Positions 19,396 to 32,244 of a DNA stretch of 49,603 nt are shown here, in pieces; the first letter of the stretch is position 1; each line of letters starts with the position of its first letter. The notes under the pieces are model-generated. The model searched no databases and was not told where the DNA came from. It saw nothing but the letters and a program-made list of their open reading frames with translations. The position numbers were made by a program, and so were the translations under genes. Source of the stretch: Brachionus koreanus (Eukaryota; Rotifera; Eurotatoria; Ploima; Brachionidae); assembly GCA_016987375.1 (NCBI GenBank), contig PJRA01000274.1:461858-511460 (forward strand). The letters are read 5' to 3'.

Positions 19396-22255
19396 TTATT
19401 TTAGCCAATTTTTTTTCTCAACAACAAAGCTTACAATCATTCCAAGAAAATATATAACTAAACATGCAAAAAGTGAGTAGTAAAGGTAAGATAACTGATA
19501 GAAATTTGTCCCCCTTTAATTATGATTATTAATCTATTTTCTAAATTAATTATAATTTATAATTACAAATCCTGCTCTGGAGCCGGAGTTGTTGTAGAAG
19601 ACAATTGAGTGACTGGAAATAGTGTGTAATCACATGCAACTGTGCTGACCGGTTTAAGTCCAGTAGGTTTACTAGTTACTACCCCTTTAAATCCTATCCA
19701 AATATTGACTACTGTACTTATTATTAAACTTGTCAAAGCTCCCTTTTTTAAAACATTAAATATATTCTTGATTTAGAATGATCTAACTAACCACCCAGTT
19801 GGCTTTTTTAAAAAACATTCCAAGTGTAATTACTGCAAGTAGTGGACCTCCAAGAAGACCAAAAATACTCAGAGCTAATTGCAATAGAGTATTTCCAAAA
19901 AATTGGCAAAGATAAGCCATACCAATAGATCCTATTCCAATGAGTAATGCTATGAAAAAAAATTTAAAATAATAAATTTTATTCCTAAATGACTAACCAA
20001 GTCCTTTTGCGATATAAGCTGCTTTTTTCTCTTTTAATTCATGGTTATATTTTAAAAAATATAAAGGTTTAACAAAATCTGTAACAAAAACTGCAGCTAA
20101 AGAGCTCATTCCACCAGAGATGGTGCTTTATTTTTAGATTTAAATTTTTGTTAGATAAAAAATTTAGATACCTTAAAGCTGCACTGTAAATTGTGGCTAC
20201 AAAAAGTCCAGGTAGCCCATGTAATTTTCCTAAAACATCCATTACAAGAAACGGCAAAAGCTAAATAAAAACTAAAGAGCTGTGTTTATATTTTGTTATT
20301 ACCTTTTCTCCTTTATTAATTATCCCTGATCCCAAAATATCACATTCATAATATTTTGCATATGCAACTAAACCGCAAAAGCAAGTTAGTGTTAACAGAA
20401 ATACACTCCCTAATAGATTAATCATCAGAGCCCTTTATAAAAAGATGAAAAAAAAATTATTCTATTTTTAAATCTACTTTGATGCATCCTGCCATTTTTT
20501 GAGTGTTAAATAGCGCTGAATTGTTCCTTGATTTGAACCATAAACGGTTAAATTAGTTAAAAAACCACCTAAAATCAATGTCCAAAAAGTGTGTCGAACA
20601 AATGGATTAGGATTGAAACTATTATTGAGTTTCAAGAATTTAAAAATTTTTTTTCTAAATTTTAAAATATTCATACTCAAAAAATTCTATACGACCTGAC
20701 TGATCAGCTCTTCTTATTAGTTCTGTAAATCCCCCAGGAATATCTAAAGTTCCTAAAATAGCAACAGCTATTAGTCCTTTAAATCCAAATTAGACCTTTC
20801 ATTACAGCATTAATATATTTAGAAAATTACCTATAAACATGATTGAAACTTGAAATGTATCTATCCAAACAGTTGCCTTAATTATTATAAATAGATTTAT
20901 TTTATTTTATTAATTGAGAATATTTTGGGTAAAGTAAAATTTTTGATAAAAATTTCATTTTTTTATTTGATCAAAACATTAAAATTAGAGTCTTTTTTCA
21001 AAAGTTTAAAAATAAAGCTTCGAAATGTCACAAAAATTAACAAATCTGTAAAGAAATTTAATTGCGCTTTTACTTTTTTTGATCAAATTTTAAAAATAAA
21101 ATTAAATCAAAAAATTTACTTTGTCACATTTCGAAAACAACTTTCATTCCTCCAATAACTGTGTAAACGACACAAATTGTTCCAGTTCCCACTTAAAAAA
21201 AAAATCAAAAATCTAAACTATCAATTAAACATTACCAATTGAATAAACTAAGGGGATGTCTGTCACTAAAAAGAAAAAATTTAATTTTTTTGATTCGTAG
21301 AGTATCGTTTGATCCATAAATAAACAATTTTCCAAGTCACTTAAAATTATTGCTAATGAATTGAAAGTCTTAAATTAAATTAATTTAAAAGGTAAAAATG
21401 AATCAAATAATAGAAATAGCGGCAATGCCTTTATAATCCTTATAAGAGAAAATTGATTATTTTGCAAAAAATGAAATTCTTTGAATAAACTAAAATAATA
21501 TTTATCAGTTTCAACATTATATGCTAAAAACATGCTTATCTGTTAATGCAACCTTTTTTGAAAAAAATTTATTAATTTTTCTTTAAATAGAAATTCAAAA
21601 TTAAAGCTTGTTTTACAAAGATTTTTATACTTTGATTTTTTTATGCATCAAATGATTTATTTAAATTTTATTTAAAAAAAACCTTGTTCTATAGCAAGAG
21701 CTGGAGTATATAATGCTACAGACATGTAAAGAAACTTTATTCAAATATAATTAACTATTAATTAATTAATTTGAATTATTTATTTATTTATTAATACCAT
21801 CTGTAAAGAGAAAATAACCGAAGCTGTTGTACGAACATATTTGTGAAATCTAAGCTCTAAATACTTGAAGAGAGAGTTAGTTTTTAGAGTTTTTTTTTAT
21901 ATTTATATACTTGATAAGCACTAGTAATTTTGAGTCCGTGGAATAGAGGAATGAATACCAAAGCTGTTAAACCTTGAGTTAGTGGATATGAAAAAGTAAT
22001 CATCCAATAGATAGTTCCATATCTATACATTTCTGCTGAAAACCCTAGTATCGAAATAGCTGAAGTAAAACTAGCCAAAATAGATATTCCAACAGGAAAA
22101 ACTTTAAGGTCTCCACCACCTAGCAAAAAGTCATTTGTTGATTGTTTTTTTCGATTCAGCCAGCCGAAAATTAGTCCAATCAAAGCACTAAATATGAGCA
22201 TTGCTACAAAAACTATATAGTCAGCATAATGGAACTTATTTAGTTGGACAGACAT
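19396..22255 (-). CDS. SLC5-family sodium-coupled monocarboxylate/vitamin-type symporter
   Basis: Fourteen exons on the minus strand, all phases consistent: 22255-21911, 21863-21798, 21734-21683, 21265-21236, 21191-21142, 20876-20831, 20776-20677, 20618-20478, 20432-20303, 20260-20172, 20125-19998, 19949-19792, 19742-19567, 19513-19396. The product of 542 residues is a multi-pass Na+/solute symporter of the plasma membrane. Recognisable blocks in order are DYIVFVAMLIFSALIGLIFG (TM1), DFLLGGGDLKVFPVGISILA, SAYQ-YLELRF, YTPALAI, IGGMKATVWIDTFQ, GRIEFFDF, RHTFWTLILGG, VQRYL-like IQRYLTLKK, GLPGLFVATIYSAALSTISG, FGLLGGPLLAVITLGMFF and FYQLSYLYYSLFA near the end. The order and wording fit the SLC5A8/SLC5A12/SLC5A6 branch (monocarboxylates, iodide, biotin/pantothenate); the substrate cannot be fixed. 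Slightly shorter than the family's roughly 610 residues. Most introns are 36-56 bp; intron 3 is 417 bp. Confidence 0.93.
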
Positions 22256-25200
22256 TTCTTTTAAAATTTTATCTCTATAAAGTTAAATTTCAATTAGAAT
22301 CCTTTACTTTTATTCAAATATTTTAGCAATTTTTTATGTGACTTTTTTCATTTATTGTCATTTAAATATGAAAATAATAATATCATGTATAATATCAAAT
22401 AAAGATAAACTTTTTAATTTGTCAGATAAAAATAAAAGACTTTGTTTAAAAATATATATTAAATATTCTAAGAAATTCAATTTTTTCATTTGTGTGTCTT
22501 AAACTCATTTATTAATAAAATAATAAAGATAGAAGTAATTTTATTTAGTGTTATCGTGTAATATTTTATGATCAATTTGTTTTATTAAGGTTAATAGTTG
22601 GTAAAAAGTACATTCGAATAACTAGTTCAGCTGAATTCGAATTTTTAATTTCTTTTTTATTATTAATACACAGAATAAACAACCTATATACTGAATAAAG
22701 GGGTGACAACTTTTAAAGATTAATTTTGTTTCAGTCTTTATCATACCATAATAATTCAATATCCAAAACAAATTTTGGTTGTTAAATACTCTATGATTCA
22801 ATGAATAAAATCTTTTTTGCTTAAAAACTGACAAATTTTTGTTTAAAGATGTCCCGTTTGGCCACTTAGCTCTTTGGAATAACTCTTTAGAATATCTAAA
22901 CTAAAAAACTCAATTTTGAAACATTATTTTGCAAATACCATTTTTTATTTAATTATTTTTTTAAAGCCCAAAAAATAATTAATTCAAAAGCATTACTGAA
23001 GACAAAAATATAAATAGAAAATTTCTAAACAAACTAACACAATAAGATTTAATAATTTAAAAATTAGGCATTCATTTTTTGAGTCTGGTAATAAATTTTG
23101 TATAAAATATTGAATTGCTTTTAGATTTAGTTATGGTCTCGAAAATACATAGATTTGTGTATGAAATAAATGTTAAAGTTTGCAACATTCAATAATTCAA
23201 AAATATCAATTTCTAATGTACAAGAAAAATTGGAATTAATTTAAAAGCTAAATTTAAAATTAAAAAATGATGTAACATGGTGTCCTTTTTTTAAATTTAT
23301 TCTTCTTAAAAATTAGAAAAAATAATTTGATTTAAAGAAAATTTTAAATGTTTAGGATGATAATAAACTAAAACTCGGATGCTTATTTAGAAATTTGCAT
23401 GTTTAGTCCATGCTCATAATAATAAAAATAGTAAATAAGCTACACCAGATGAACTATGGAACGAGGTTGCAAATATCTTAGCTGAGAAAAAAATAATTTC
23501 ATAATTATCTAGTTTTAGAATCCAGGCAATCATTCATTGAGTTTAGTTCATTCATTTTTAAATATTAATTTCAATTTAATATTTTGAGACTTTGTTGTTT
23601 TGTTTATTTTCTTTTTTCCTTTTTTTCTTTGTTCGTTCTTCTGAAAAAGTAAAGTCAGAAAACATAATTTAAAAGGGCTTTAATACAATTTAGCAAGCGA
23701 CACCATAAAAGATAATTTTCGCAATGCATTTAAAATCCAAAGTAAATTTTGATTTATTATAATAAATATTTTTACTTGTGAAAAATTTTGTTTTAAATAA
23801 AGTTCTATTTAATTAAAAGCCTTATGTATAGTTTAATTATTAAATGCTAGAATAAAATAGGTAGGTAAGTAATTGAAATTCAAATAAAAAAATTTATAAT
23901 TGAATTTATTTTAAATTTAATTTTTCAAAGATTTTTTTAAGTAAGCCCAAAAAAATCAGTTAGAAATTTATTTACGAATATTTCAAATTTAAACATATTT
24001 GGTTGAATAAATCAATTATGTAATTATATGGCTTTAATCAAGTTTTACTTTACTTTTTGGCAGATGAATAAATTTATTCCATTTGATTAATGCTATTACT
24101 TAACTTTATTTGTTTAGACATACGCTTCAATATTTTTCTTTGATATATTTGATCTTTTTTTAAAACTAAACCAAATAATAAAAAATTTAATAATTGCCAT
24201 GGAAATGATGTTTATTGGTTTTTCCTTAAAATTACACTTTGATAAAGTGATCTAAAAATAATATGAATTAAAAAAGATAAATAATACTTTTAAAATAGTT
24301 TATTTTTAATTTTAGAATTTAAATAAGCAACTAAATAATAGATTTAAATTGTTTTATACGAATTTATTTTTTAAAATAAAAATCAGACTCGTTTTTTTTA
24401 TATATTATAATTATTTGGATACACTCTAAATATTATTTTAAAATTTTAATTACTTGAAGATATACTAAAACCTCTAGGTGATTTAATTTAAATAGATTTC
24501 ATTAACTTTTTTTATTAAGGTAATTCTATTGTCATGAAAATTATGTCTTATTTATTTTTATTAAAATTTTTAGAAATTATAAAAATTAAGTTGAAAACAA
24601 AGGAAGCTAAATTTTTACGCATGAAAATTCTATTTGAAAATAAAGAAAATTTGAATAGTTTAATTTTGACACTTGTAATTTTTAATATCAATTTTCCTCA
24701 GCTATAATTATCTAATTTTCAATATTTAATTTTAATTTACAAATGCAGATAAAACTCATTTGGCATTTTTCTAAAAATTTTAATTCTAAAAATAAATAAT
24801 CAAAGTGGAAAAGTTTTATTAAAACTCAATATTTAATACAAAAGTAAATATTTCTAGAAATTTTTAGAATTAATATTTAAATTTAGGCTAACTATATTTG
24901 AATATAGCTATGAAAAAAAAATCAATAATGGCAAAAAGAATTAAAGGCTCATTCTATCCAAAATGATGGCTAAGAGAAAAAAGTGCTTAATCCTCGAGTA
25001 GCTTTTATTTTTTTTTTAAATTAAATATTTGTTTTTAAGTATCGTTGCAAAATTTTTTTATTCTGTTTTCAAATTAAATTTAGTTGAGACTGTATAAACA
25101 ATATTGGCAAATTCGTCATAGCAAGGCCAATTTTATTTTTCAATTTTATTAACAGGTAATATCCTGAAAGAAAAATAAATTTTTAGAGTAGTAATTCATC

Positions 25201-26436
25201 GCAATTGAAAATAACATTATTAGTTTAAGACTATATTTTACTAATTGGAATTTACGGATTATTCCTAAGGACTGGAATATATTTTTTAAGTTTTCATGTC
25301 TTTTTTTCATGTCAGAGCTTTCTACGCTAATCGATTGAATTTATTTGAATTAATTTGCTATAATTTTATATGATTATTGTATAGATGGCTGAAAAAGTTT
25401 GCAGCTCAATATTTTTTACAAAAATTTTAAAATCTAAGTTTCTTTAGAAAAACCAAGTTAATTTTTTCATAGACGAGCTCGAACTTTTGATTTGCTTATT
25501 GCAAAAATCAAAAGTAAAAGTATTACCTAAATTTTTTATGATTTTTTAGAGAAAGTGCAATTGGTTCAAAATCATCATTAACATTTAATATAAATATATT
25601 TTTGAGTGAAAAATAATATAAATTTTCTCTTTAGAAAAAAAAAATAATCAAAAACCATATTAACCAAAGATTTGATTTGGTTAGAAAATAACAGGTATTT
25701 ATTTAATTTTTGTTTAAAATATCATTTGTATAGCAAATCGAAAAATGAACGAACTATTAGAAGACTTTGTTTTTTATTATTGATATTTAGTATTTAATTT
25801 TTGTTAGCTTCTTTTAAATGAACAACCAATTAGTGTTTTCTGCTTTGGTAGTTATTCAAGTAAAAGCAAACAAATTTTCATTATTAATTTTAATTATTAA
25901 TGTTTAAATTTTATTTTATTATTAATAATTATTTTTTAATATCTTGTACCATTAGAAAAATTTGAGAGAAAAGTAAAAAAAATTTTTTTCAAATCAATTA
26001 AATTAAAAGTAACTACAAAAAATAACTAGTCATTTATTGCTATTGCGTAGGTGATACATTTTTATTTTCCGAGTTCATGCTTTATTTAAGTAAAAAATTT
26101 ATTTTTAATTCTGTTTGGATTCAATAAACAAAAATTGGACCTTTTGGGAAATTAAAATTTTTGTTATCGTTTAAAATTTTTTCATGCTAAAAATGAACAA
26201 TTTTGCAGCTAATTCCCATTAATCAAACTTCGAACACATTTAATAAACACATTAATAAACTACAATTTCAATTTTTTTTATAAAAAAGTAAATATTTTGC
26301 TAAAATTATTACCTATATGTTTTAACTTAAAAAGAAACAACAACAACAAATTTTTTATATTTTTCATAATTTACCTTTTCTATATTAAAGTTAGTTTAAT
26401 TACTTTTGCACAACAAATTGTTTATTTGTGTTCTAA
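22256..26436. other. Long AT-rich intergenic desert
   Basis: About 4.2 kb of nearly pure A/T between divergent genes. One exon-like island at 23440-23503 (+) reads TPDELWNEVANILAEKKIIS then a stop, following an AATAAG acceptor-like site. No partner exon was found. Nothing else is recognised. Confidence 0.5.
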
Positions 26437-26574
26437 ATGAAAAAAATCTGTGAAATGCTGTCGGAAAGAAGTATTAGCTACAAGTCTAACAATATCGCGT
26501 CTTTTCCTATTACCACACGATTTTTCTCTCAAGTTGTTCGCATTTTTAGTTTAATTTTTTTTTTTCAATTTTAA
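26437..26574 (+). other. Short ORF in the leader region of the following gene
   Basis: A 45-residue frame beginning MKKICEMLSERSISYKSNN and ending at TAA 26572-26574, about 100 bp upstream of the start at 26675. Its first part has balanced composition unlike the surrounding A/T, so it may be an upstream ORF or part of a 5' untranslated region. No family recognised. Confidence 0.3.
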
Positions 26575-26674
26575 TTAAGAAACCTTGAAAATGAATTTGA
26601 TAGAAAATAATTAAATTAAATGAGCTTAAATACAGATATAATCAAGTCGAGAAAATTAGCTTTGATTTAAACAA

Positions 26675-28156
26675 ATGAGCTCAGAATACTCGAAAAAAGC
26701 ATCTGGCTGCCACAACTCGGACGGGAACGATTCGAGTCGATACTTGTCCCAGGATTTTCTATCTTCATCGAGCACATCTTTCGGCTCAAATCAGACTGAT
26801 ACCCTTGGCAATCAGGACAGCTTCTATCAAAAGAATTGCTTTGAACTCGATCCTAAAGAATATGAAAAACTCAAGCAAACACTAATTGAATTGGACCTTC
26901 CCAACGAGTTCAAAGTTTTAAGTCTAATATCTGACGAAGAAGCTAATAATGTCCTAGGCGATTGGAATGCACGTATTCAGGTCAATTCTAAAGGATTCCT
27001 CAACAAGCCCTTGGCATCACGGCCAACATTTTCCAACAACTATCATTCCAATTTTGTTTACCAATTTCGCAATTTTAATGATTGGAGATCACATTTAATC
27101 TATTATAAGCAAAAAAAAAATGGTCTTAGCAATTTACCAAATATTTTAAAGGAAATCAAGCAAAACAATGTTTTGCCAACTGTTGTTAAGCAAATTGAAA
27201 GCGAAGATTTGCCCATTCGAAAATCTAGCATTACCAGATCACAAACTTTAATCAATTTTAAAAGAGAAAATACTTTTTCTAAAAATACAAAAATAATTGA
27301 AAACGATAATAATGTAGAGCCATTTTCTATAAAAAGTCTTAGGTCCAAATACTTGAGTCATTCCGGTCCCAAATCAAAAACAACTGACTCACTGCTTGCC
27401 AATGGCGAGTTGAATTTTTCAGCACCAGCGTCAATTAGTAATGTTCCTAAGCAAAATATTGATTTTAAAATGGAGTTTAGTAAGCAAAAGCTAAACGAAA
27501 ATCCAAATCAAAAATTTATTCCGTATTTAAAAGGCAAACGAGCTGGTGGTGGTGCTCTGAGAGTATCATCTGATGCTGATAAATCTAAAATTCAATTGCA
27601 ACAAATTCCACCGAATATCTTAAAAAAATTTATTAATCAAAAATCAAATTCATTTAATGTTGGTGTAACAAATCTTCTAAATAGCCAATTAAATGAAGCT
27701 GCAGATGATACTTATTATACAATTACAAGCATTAATAATGCTGATAGGAAACTAAATAGCTCAAGAAAGGTTGTTTCGTTCTATGATAATGACAATGATG
27801 AAAATTTAAAGTCGACTCCAAGCCGTATCGATGAAAATTCGGTGAGTTCACCGTCTAAATCAGGCAAAGCTGGCACGAAAAATGACAGCAAAGTACCAAT
27901 TGGACAGCCTAGTTTGGCTCAATTCATAAAAACTGCAAATTTGGTCACTAATAAAAATGGAGGGAACATGAAAAATTTTAAGCAAATCGCTAATAAGATT
28001 AAAAAGCAACACAAAGAGCTAATGAAGCAGCGAGAGTCAAATGAGAATCAATCGCAAAATGGAAACGAAAAAGGAATGGTGCCGGAGCTTAAAGGAGTGT
28101 CTGTGTCGGAAAAAAATTTGGTCAATCAACCGGTTAGGTTCGAACTGACGAATTAG
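26675..28156 (+). CDS. Unrecognised Ser/Asn/Lys-rich, largely disordered protein
   Basis: A single-exon 493-residue protein that I do not recognise. Composition is rich in Ser, Asn and Lys with few hydrophobic runs, so most of it is probably disordered. The best candidate for a folded part is residues about 60-160 (YEKLKQTLIELDLPNEFKVL, then NNVLGDWNARIQ, then NFVYQFRNFNDWRSHLIYY). Near the C-terminus SLAQFIKTANLV and MKNFKQIANKIKKQHKELMK form amphipathic, helix-like basic segments. There is no signal peptide or membrane segment. Codon use and GC are like the housekeeping genes, which argues for a real gene. AATAAA signals follow at about 28201 and 28219. It could be a cytoskeletal or signalling scaffold, but that is a guess. 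Confidence 0.75.
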   Translation: MSSEYSKKASGCHNSDGNDSSRYLSQDFLSSSSTSFGSNQTDTLGNQDSFYQKNCFELDPKEYEKLKQTLIELDLPNEFKVLSLISDEEANNVLGDWNARIQVNSKGFLNKPLASRPTFSNNYHSNFVYQFRNFNDWRSHLIYYKQKKNGLSNLPNILKEIKQNNVLPTVVKQIESEDLPIRKSSITRSQTLINFKRENTFSKNTKIIENDNNVEPFSIKSLRSKYLSHSGPKSKTTDSLLANGELNFSAPASISNVPKQNIDFKMEFSKQKLNENPNQKFIPYLKGKRAGGGALRVSSDADKSKIQLQQIPPNILKKFINQKSNSFNVGVTNLLNSQLNEAADDTYYTITSINNADRKLNSSRKVVSFYDNDNDENLKSTPSRIDENSVSSPSKSGKAGTKNDSKVPIGQPSLAQFIKTANLVTNKNGGNMKNFKQIANKIKKQHKELMKQRESNENQSQNGNEKGMVPELKGVSVSEKNLVNQPVRFELTN

Positions 28157-28229
28157 TTTTTATTTTTTAAAGTGTAAATTTTTGTAAAAAGTTAAAAAAA
28201 AATAAAGCTTAAGTTAAAAATAAAGTAAC

Positions 28230-29190
28230 TTTAGTTTATTAAAAGTGAATTATTTAATTTCATAAAAGCTAAAGAAAGGTACGAGAGCTTGGGTATTCTT
28301 ACTGCCCAAAACTAAAGGAGGTTAAAAATTTAATGATTAGAAAAAAATAAAACATTTTTAGTTTTGTTTTAAAGGATCTTTTGGAGACGGTAAAAGTACA
28401 TTACATGGTTGTAATTATTGTAATATGACTAAATTTTAAAATAGTATTGGGTGAAATTTAATTTTTCTGTCTGAATAAATATGTTATGAATAATGCTGTT
28501 TAACCTAAGAGAAAATTTATGCTTTATGATATTTTGTTCAAAAGATTATAACAGAAATCAGCGCAAAAAAATTAAAGCTAATTTTCTAAATGCATAAAAC
28601 TAGTTCTGCAAATGTAGCATCAGACAAAATTCATAGTCGAATCATGTTCAAGATTTCTGCAAAACGAATCACAGACGAAGATATCAATAATCAACTTTTG
28701 CTTATTTAATCTATAGAATTTTGCTAAAAAGTATAAATATCAATTTTAAATTAATAGAGCTAGTTTTTTAAAATTTGAATGGTTTTATGAATTTATTATT
28801 TTAATTTAATAATTTAAAATGCACTTTTTTTGGGTAATACAAACTTTGTATAAAAAATTTAAAAAATTTAACTAATTCTTTAAGATCAAAATGTACAGAA
28901 GCTAAAATATATATACATCAATTCTATAAAATCAAATGGGAAGTTAGTTAATTAGGAAGCTAGTTTTGAACAGTTATTATTAATAACTTCTAAATTGATT
29001 CAACTCTATACTAAAATATTAAAATCCACTCTTTTTTTCTATTGAGATAATAACGGGTGAGTTAATAATGTTTTGTAATTTCATAATGTTTTGTAAAATA
29101 TTCAAATCAAGATTTTAATATGATCAGAAAATCGGACAAAGCTGAAATTTTACAAACTTATAAACATATTAGCTTTGTATTTTTTTTTAA
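28230..29190. other. AT-rich intergenic stretch
   Basis: No gene seen. A short open patch near 28370-28430 (KDLLETVKVHYMV) is not supported by splice sites. A small hairpin, TTGGG..CCCAA, lies at 28290-28310. Confidence 0.5.
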
Positions 29191-29194
29191 GTTT

Positions 29195-29275
29195 GGCTTT
29201 TGATTAGTGCATTGCATGGGTGCTCTAGGCCTTCAGGTGCACCTGGTACCCTTTGAAGAGATTGTCCCCAGCCAT
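29195..29275. other. GC-rich island with CAGGTGCACCTG palindrome
   Basis: About 80 bp (..GCATTGCATGGGTGCTCTAGG..) with roughly twice the GC of its surroundings, isolated in A/T sequence. It contains the 12-bp palindrome CAGGTGCACCTG. No ORF or flanking repeats were recognised; probably a fragment of a dispersed repeat. Confidence 0.45.
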
Positions 29276-30169
29276 TATTTTCCTTATTAATTATTTTTAT
29301 TAATAATGTAAATTATGAATAATTTAGCTATCTAAAACATTACATATCTTAATTTTCTGATTATCAATTCTTAAAATAATGTAAAAATACTACAAAAAAT
29401 GCACTTTTTTAGGCATGTTTACCAAAATTTGTACCAGTATCTATTTATGCAAGATAAATATTTTCTAAAAAATTTGGGACGATTAGACTAACCAAAAAGT
29501 TTTAAGGCTAAAAAATTACATTACAAAACTATTTTAGGGTCAACCCCTAACAATTAGAGGTATTCTTCATTAATTTTTTTGTCTTGGGTATTTTTTAAAG
29601 ATTGTTAATTAAGCTATCTAAAAATCTTTAAAACACAATTAATGCATTACTTGATTTAAAAAAAATCTAAACAAAACTTGGTCAATATATATTAGATGAA
29701 TGTCTAAAGCTCTTAAGTGCTTTATCAAATTTTCATAAATTATTTTAAAAAAAGATAATCTTTAAATAAAATGTAATCAATTAAAAATATTTCAACTTTT
29801 TTTAGATAATGCTAGTTTCTTATATAAATGCACTACATCAGATGCAATCTACATGGTTTTTTTTTAATAATTAGAGGCTAGCTTTTTAAATAATGTCAAT
29901 TTTTTTTCAATAGACATTAGATTGCCCTAATGTTTATTCAGAATTTTTAAAACATGAAAAATCTTTCAGTCCGTATGTGAGGCTGACTATTTATAGTTTT
30001 TTCTCTTTAAATTAGATAAAAATTTTTTTTTTTATAAATAATTTATTTAAATTTGGAATTTTTTTGTTTAATAATAAATATTGTTTAAATTAAGCTTAAT
30101 TTATAAAAGTAACATATTAAAAATATTTATCTTTTAAATGGTGATTAAAATATTTCATTTATTTTTTTT
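29276..30169. other. AT-rich stretch downstream of the Crinkler-like gene
   Basis: No coding sequence or repeat was recognised. Confidence 0.55.
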
Positions 30170-32244
30170 TTAAAAATTGCATATTGAGTCATATATTTGA
30201 TTATTATCGCTGTCTTCATCTGTTTTAAAAAGTTTTTCATTAGCTTGAGAAAAAGCAACAAGTTTAGATGCTAGTGCCTGATTTAAAAATGGAAATATTT
30301 CATTAGAAATGCCTTGAGTGTAAATGATAGCTTGATAATCACTTAACTCACTTGATTCTTTTGGCAAAACAGAAGTTATAAAAGGCTTTTTGTTTTTTGG
30401 CTTACCAAGCTGCATATAAAGTAACAGAAAACCATTTTGATTACAAAAATCCTTGCTCATATTATTAAATGCGTAATCTACATAACTTTTGTATCTCATC
30501 TTATTAGGATGATGATATAATTTAACTTGAATCATCAAAGCTGAAATCGAATCAAAATTATTTTGATTCATGCAAACTGGAATAACAAAATCAATAGACT
30601 TTTCATTTTGTCTACACTGATAAGCAGCACATCTTTTCAAAGCTGGCTCGAGCAAAGTTTCCGACATAAAATTTTTTGGTCTAACAAAATGATTGAAATT
30701 CATCAGACCATTTAATAAAACTGAATAGTTTTTTATTTGCTCCCTGATTATTTGAATACAACAATTCTTATTTTTACTTGAACAGTTCCAATTATTACTA
30801 AGATTGCCACAATTTTTTTCACATTTTCCGTAAAGCGATTGCAAAAATACTCCAACTGTGATAGTATCCAGATATTTTAAGGGCTCTTTGACTTTGCTTT
30901 TGTCAACTGCCATATCTCTAGCTATTAAAAGAATCAACTTTGCAATTGTTTCGCCTTTTTCTCTTTTTGAAATAAGACATGATTCCAAGCATTCAAGTAA
31001 GTAATCGACTACTTTTTCATATCCTATTCTTTGCATTAGATAAGCAGATGCCTCAGCCAGAACTGGCTCTGAAGGATAACTTATTTCAAATAAATCTTTT
31101 TTGTTGTTGACATAAACAGAAACAGCCATATTTCTTGCAACCATATTTTGACAACTTGATAAAGATTTTGGCTTGATTACACCTAATCTTGTGCTCAAAA
31201 TTGCTAAAATGTCTTCCAAATCTACTGATTCTATCTTTTTACAACATATTAATTTTTGCCATGCCAAAGTATACAATTTACTGGTATTAATTAAATTATA
31301 TTTTCCATTTGAGTTACTTTTTGTTTCTATCCACGAGCCCCACAAAGCTCTACCGTACATGCACAAATTTTCAAATTTAACAGTATCATGAATTGTTTTA
31401 ATTCTAGTTTCATCCAAGTATATATCCCAATTTGGAAGTAAATAAATTGGTTCAAATATTTCCATTTGTTGGCGTGCGATTCTCGCTGACACATCAAGTG
31501 TAGTTGGTGGCATGAACTTGCTCAAACTGGAAAAAGTATCCAAAAAAAGACAAAAAATATTTTTTTTCAATTTTGAGAGCAATTTTCGCATTATATGAAA
31601 ATTGTTGGTGTCATTATTTTTGGATTGAATTTTCAATAGTGATGAAGCCTCGTCGAAAACAAAAATTAAAGGAGAAGTACCATTATAAGTTGTAATTTCG
31701 TTTTTATTAGAATATTTGTTTAGCTTAGAATTAATTAAATCCTTAACTAAATTATTGCTCTCTGATTTATTATCTTCTTGATTAAATCTTTTGAAGAAAT
31801 CCAAACTACTTATTTGATTTTTGTTAATAAAGTCAATAAATGCATCAAAATAGCATTCGTAATAAGCTAAAACATTGATATCTTCAAGTATCTGTCCAGC
31901 TAAACAACTTCGTTTTGGATATCCATTTGATTCCTTTTCGCGAAGACAACAATAAACAACAAAAAAACCCTCATCTATTAAACTAAGGCAAGCTCTGCTT
32001 TTACCAAATCCGCTAGATTGACATAAAACAGTATATGGTCCATAATAACTAGAATCGCTATCCTCATATAATCTAATCATTTTTAATATTTGTTTTTTTA
32101 AATATTGACAAGAGTTAATGCTTAATTTTGAATTTGTTTTCATATTAACTCTAAAAGACTCCTCAATTAATTCTTCTAAAAGAGAAGTTTCATCAGGCTT
32201 TTGAATTTCTTTTTTTGAAAGCCAATTCGATACTTTAGAACACT
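30170..32244 (-). CDS. Crinkler-like P-loop ATPase with PD-(D/E)XK-type nuclease region
   Basis: Counted from the Met at 32143 the frame has 657 residues, but coding runs on upstream in frame (VSNWLSKKEIQKPDETSLLE) to an AAG acceptor near 32245, so at least one more 5' exon exists; a possible start is near 32363. Walker A is GFGKSR (45-50) and Walker B is FVFDEAS (161-167). The segments LPNWDIY (237-242), GRALWGSW (264-271) and KGETIAKLILLIARD (396-410) follow the order seen in fungal and oomycete Crinkler (CRN)-type ATPases. The C-terminal part has E499, then SIDFVIPV with D518, then ISALMIQVK with Q539/K541, a PD-(D/E)XK-like core with Gln in place of the usual acid. Crinklers are effector or conflict proteins pairing an ATPase with a nuclease. 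The role here is unknown; horizontal origin is possible. Confidence 0.75.

Noticed and set aside
20925..21158. 77-residue plus-strand frame
   Set aside because: It lies across intron 5 and the flanking exon of the SLC5 gene, antisense, and is Lys/Phe-rich A/T translation.
25085..25160. Exon-like minus-strand stretch NWPCYDEFANIVYTVSTKF
   Set aside because: A stop lies just upstream with no AG acceptor between, and there is no partner exon.
28290..28310. Histone-type or regulatory 3' hairpin after the 26675 gene
   Set aside because: A 5-bp stem with a long loop, expected by chance.
28360..28430. P-loop-like reading GSFGDGKSTLHG
   Set aside because: Embedded in stops with no splice sites or downstream domain; chance match.
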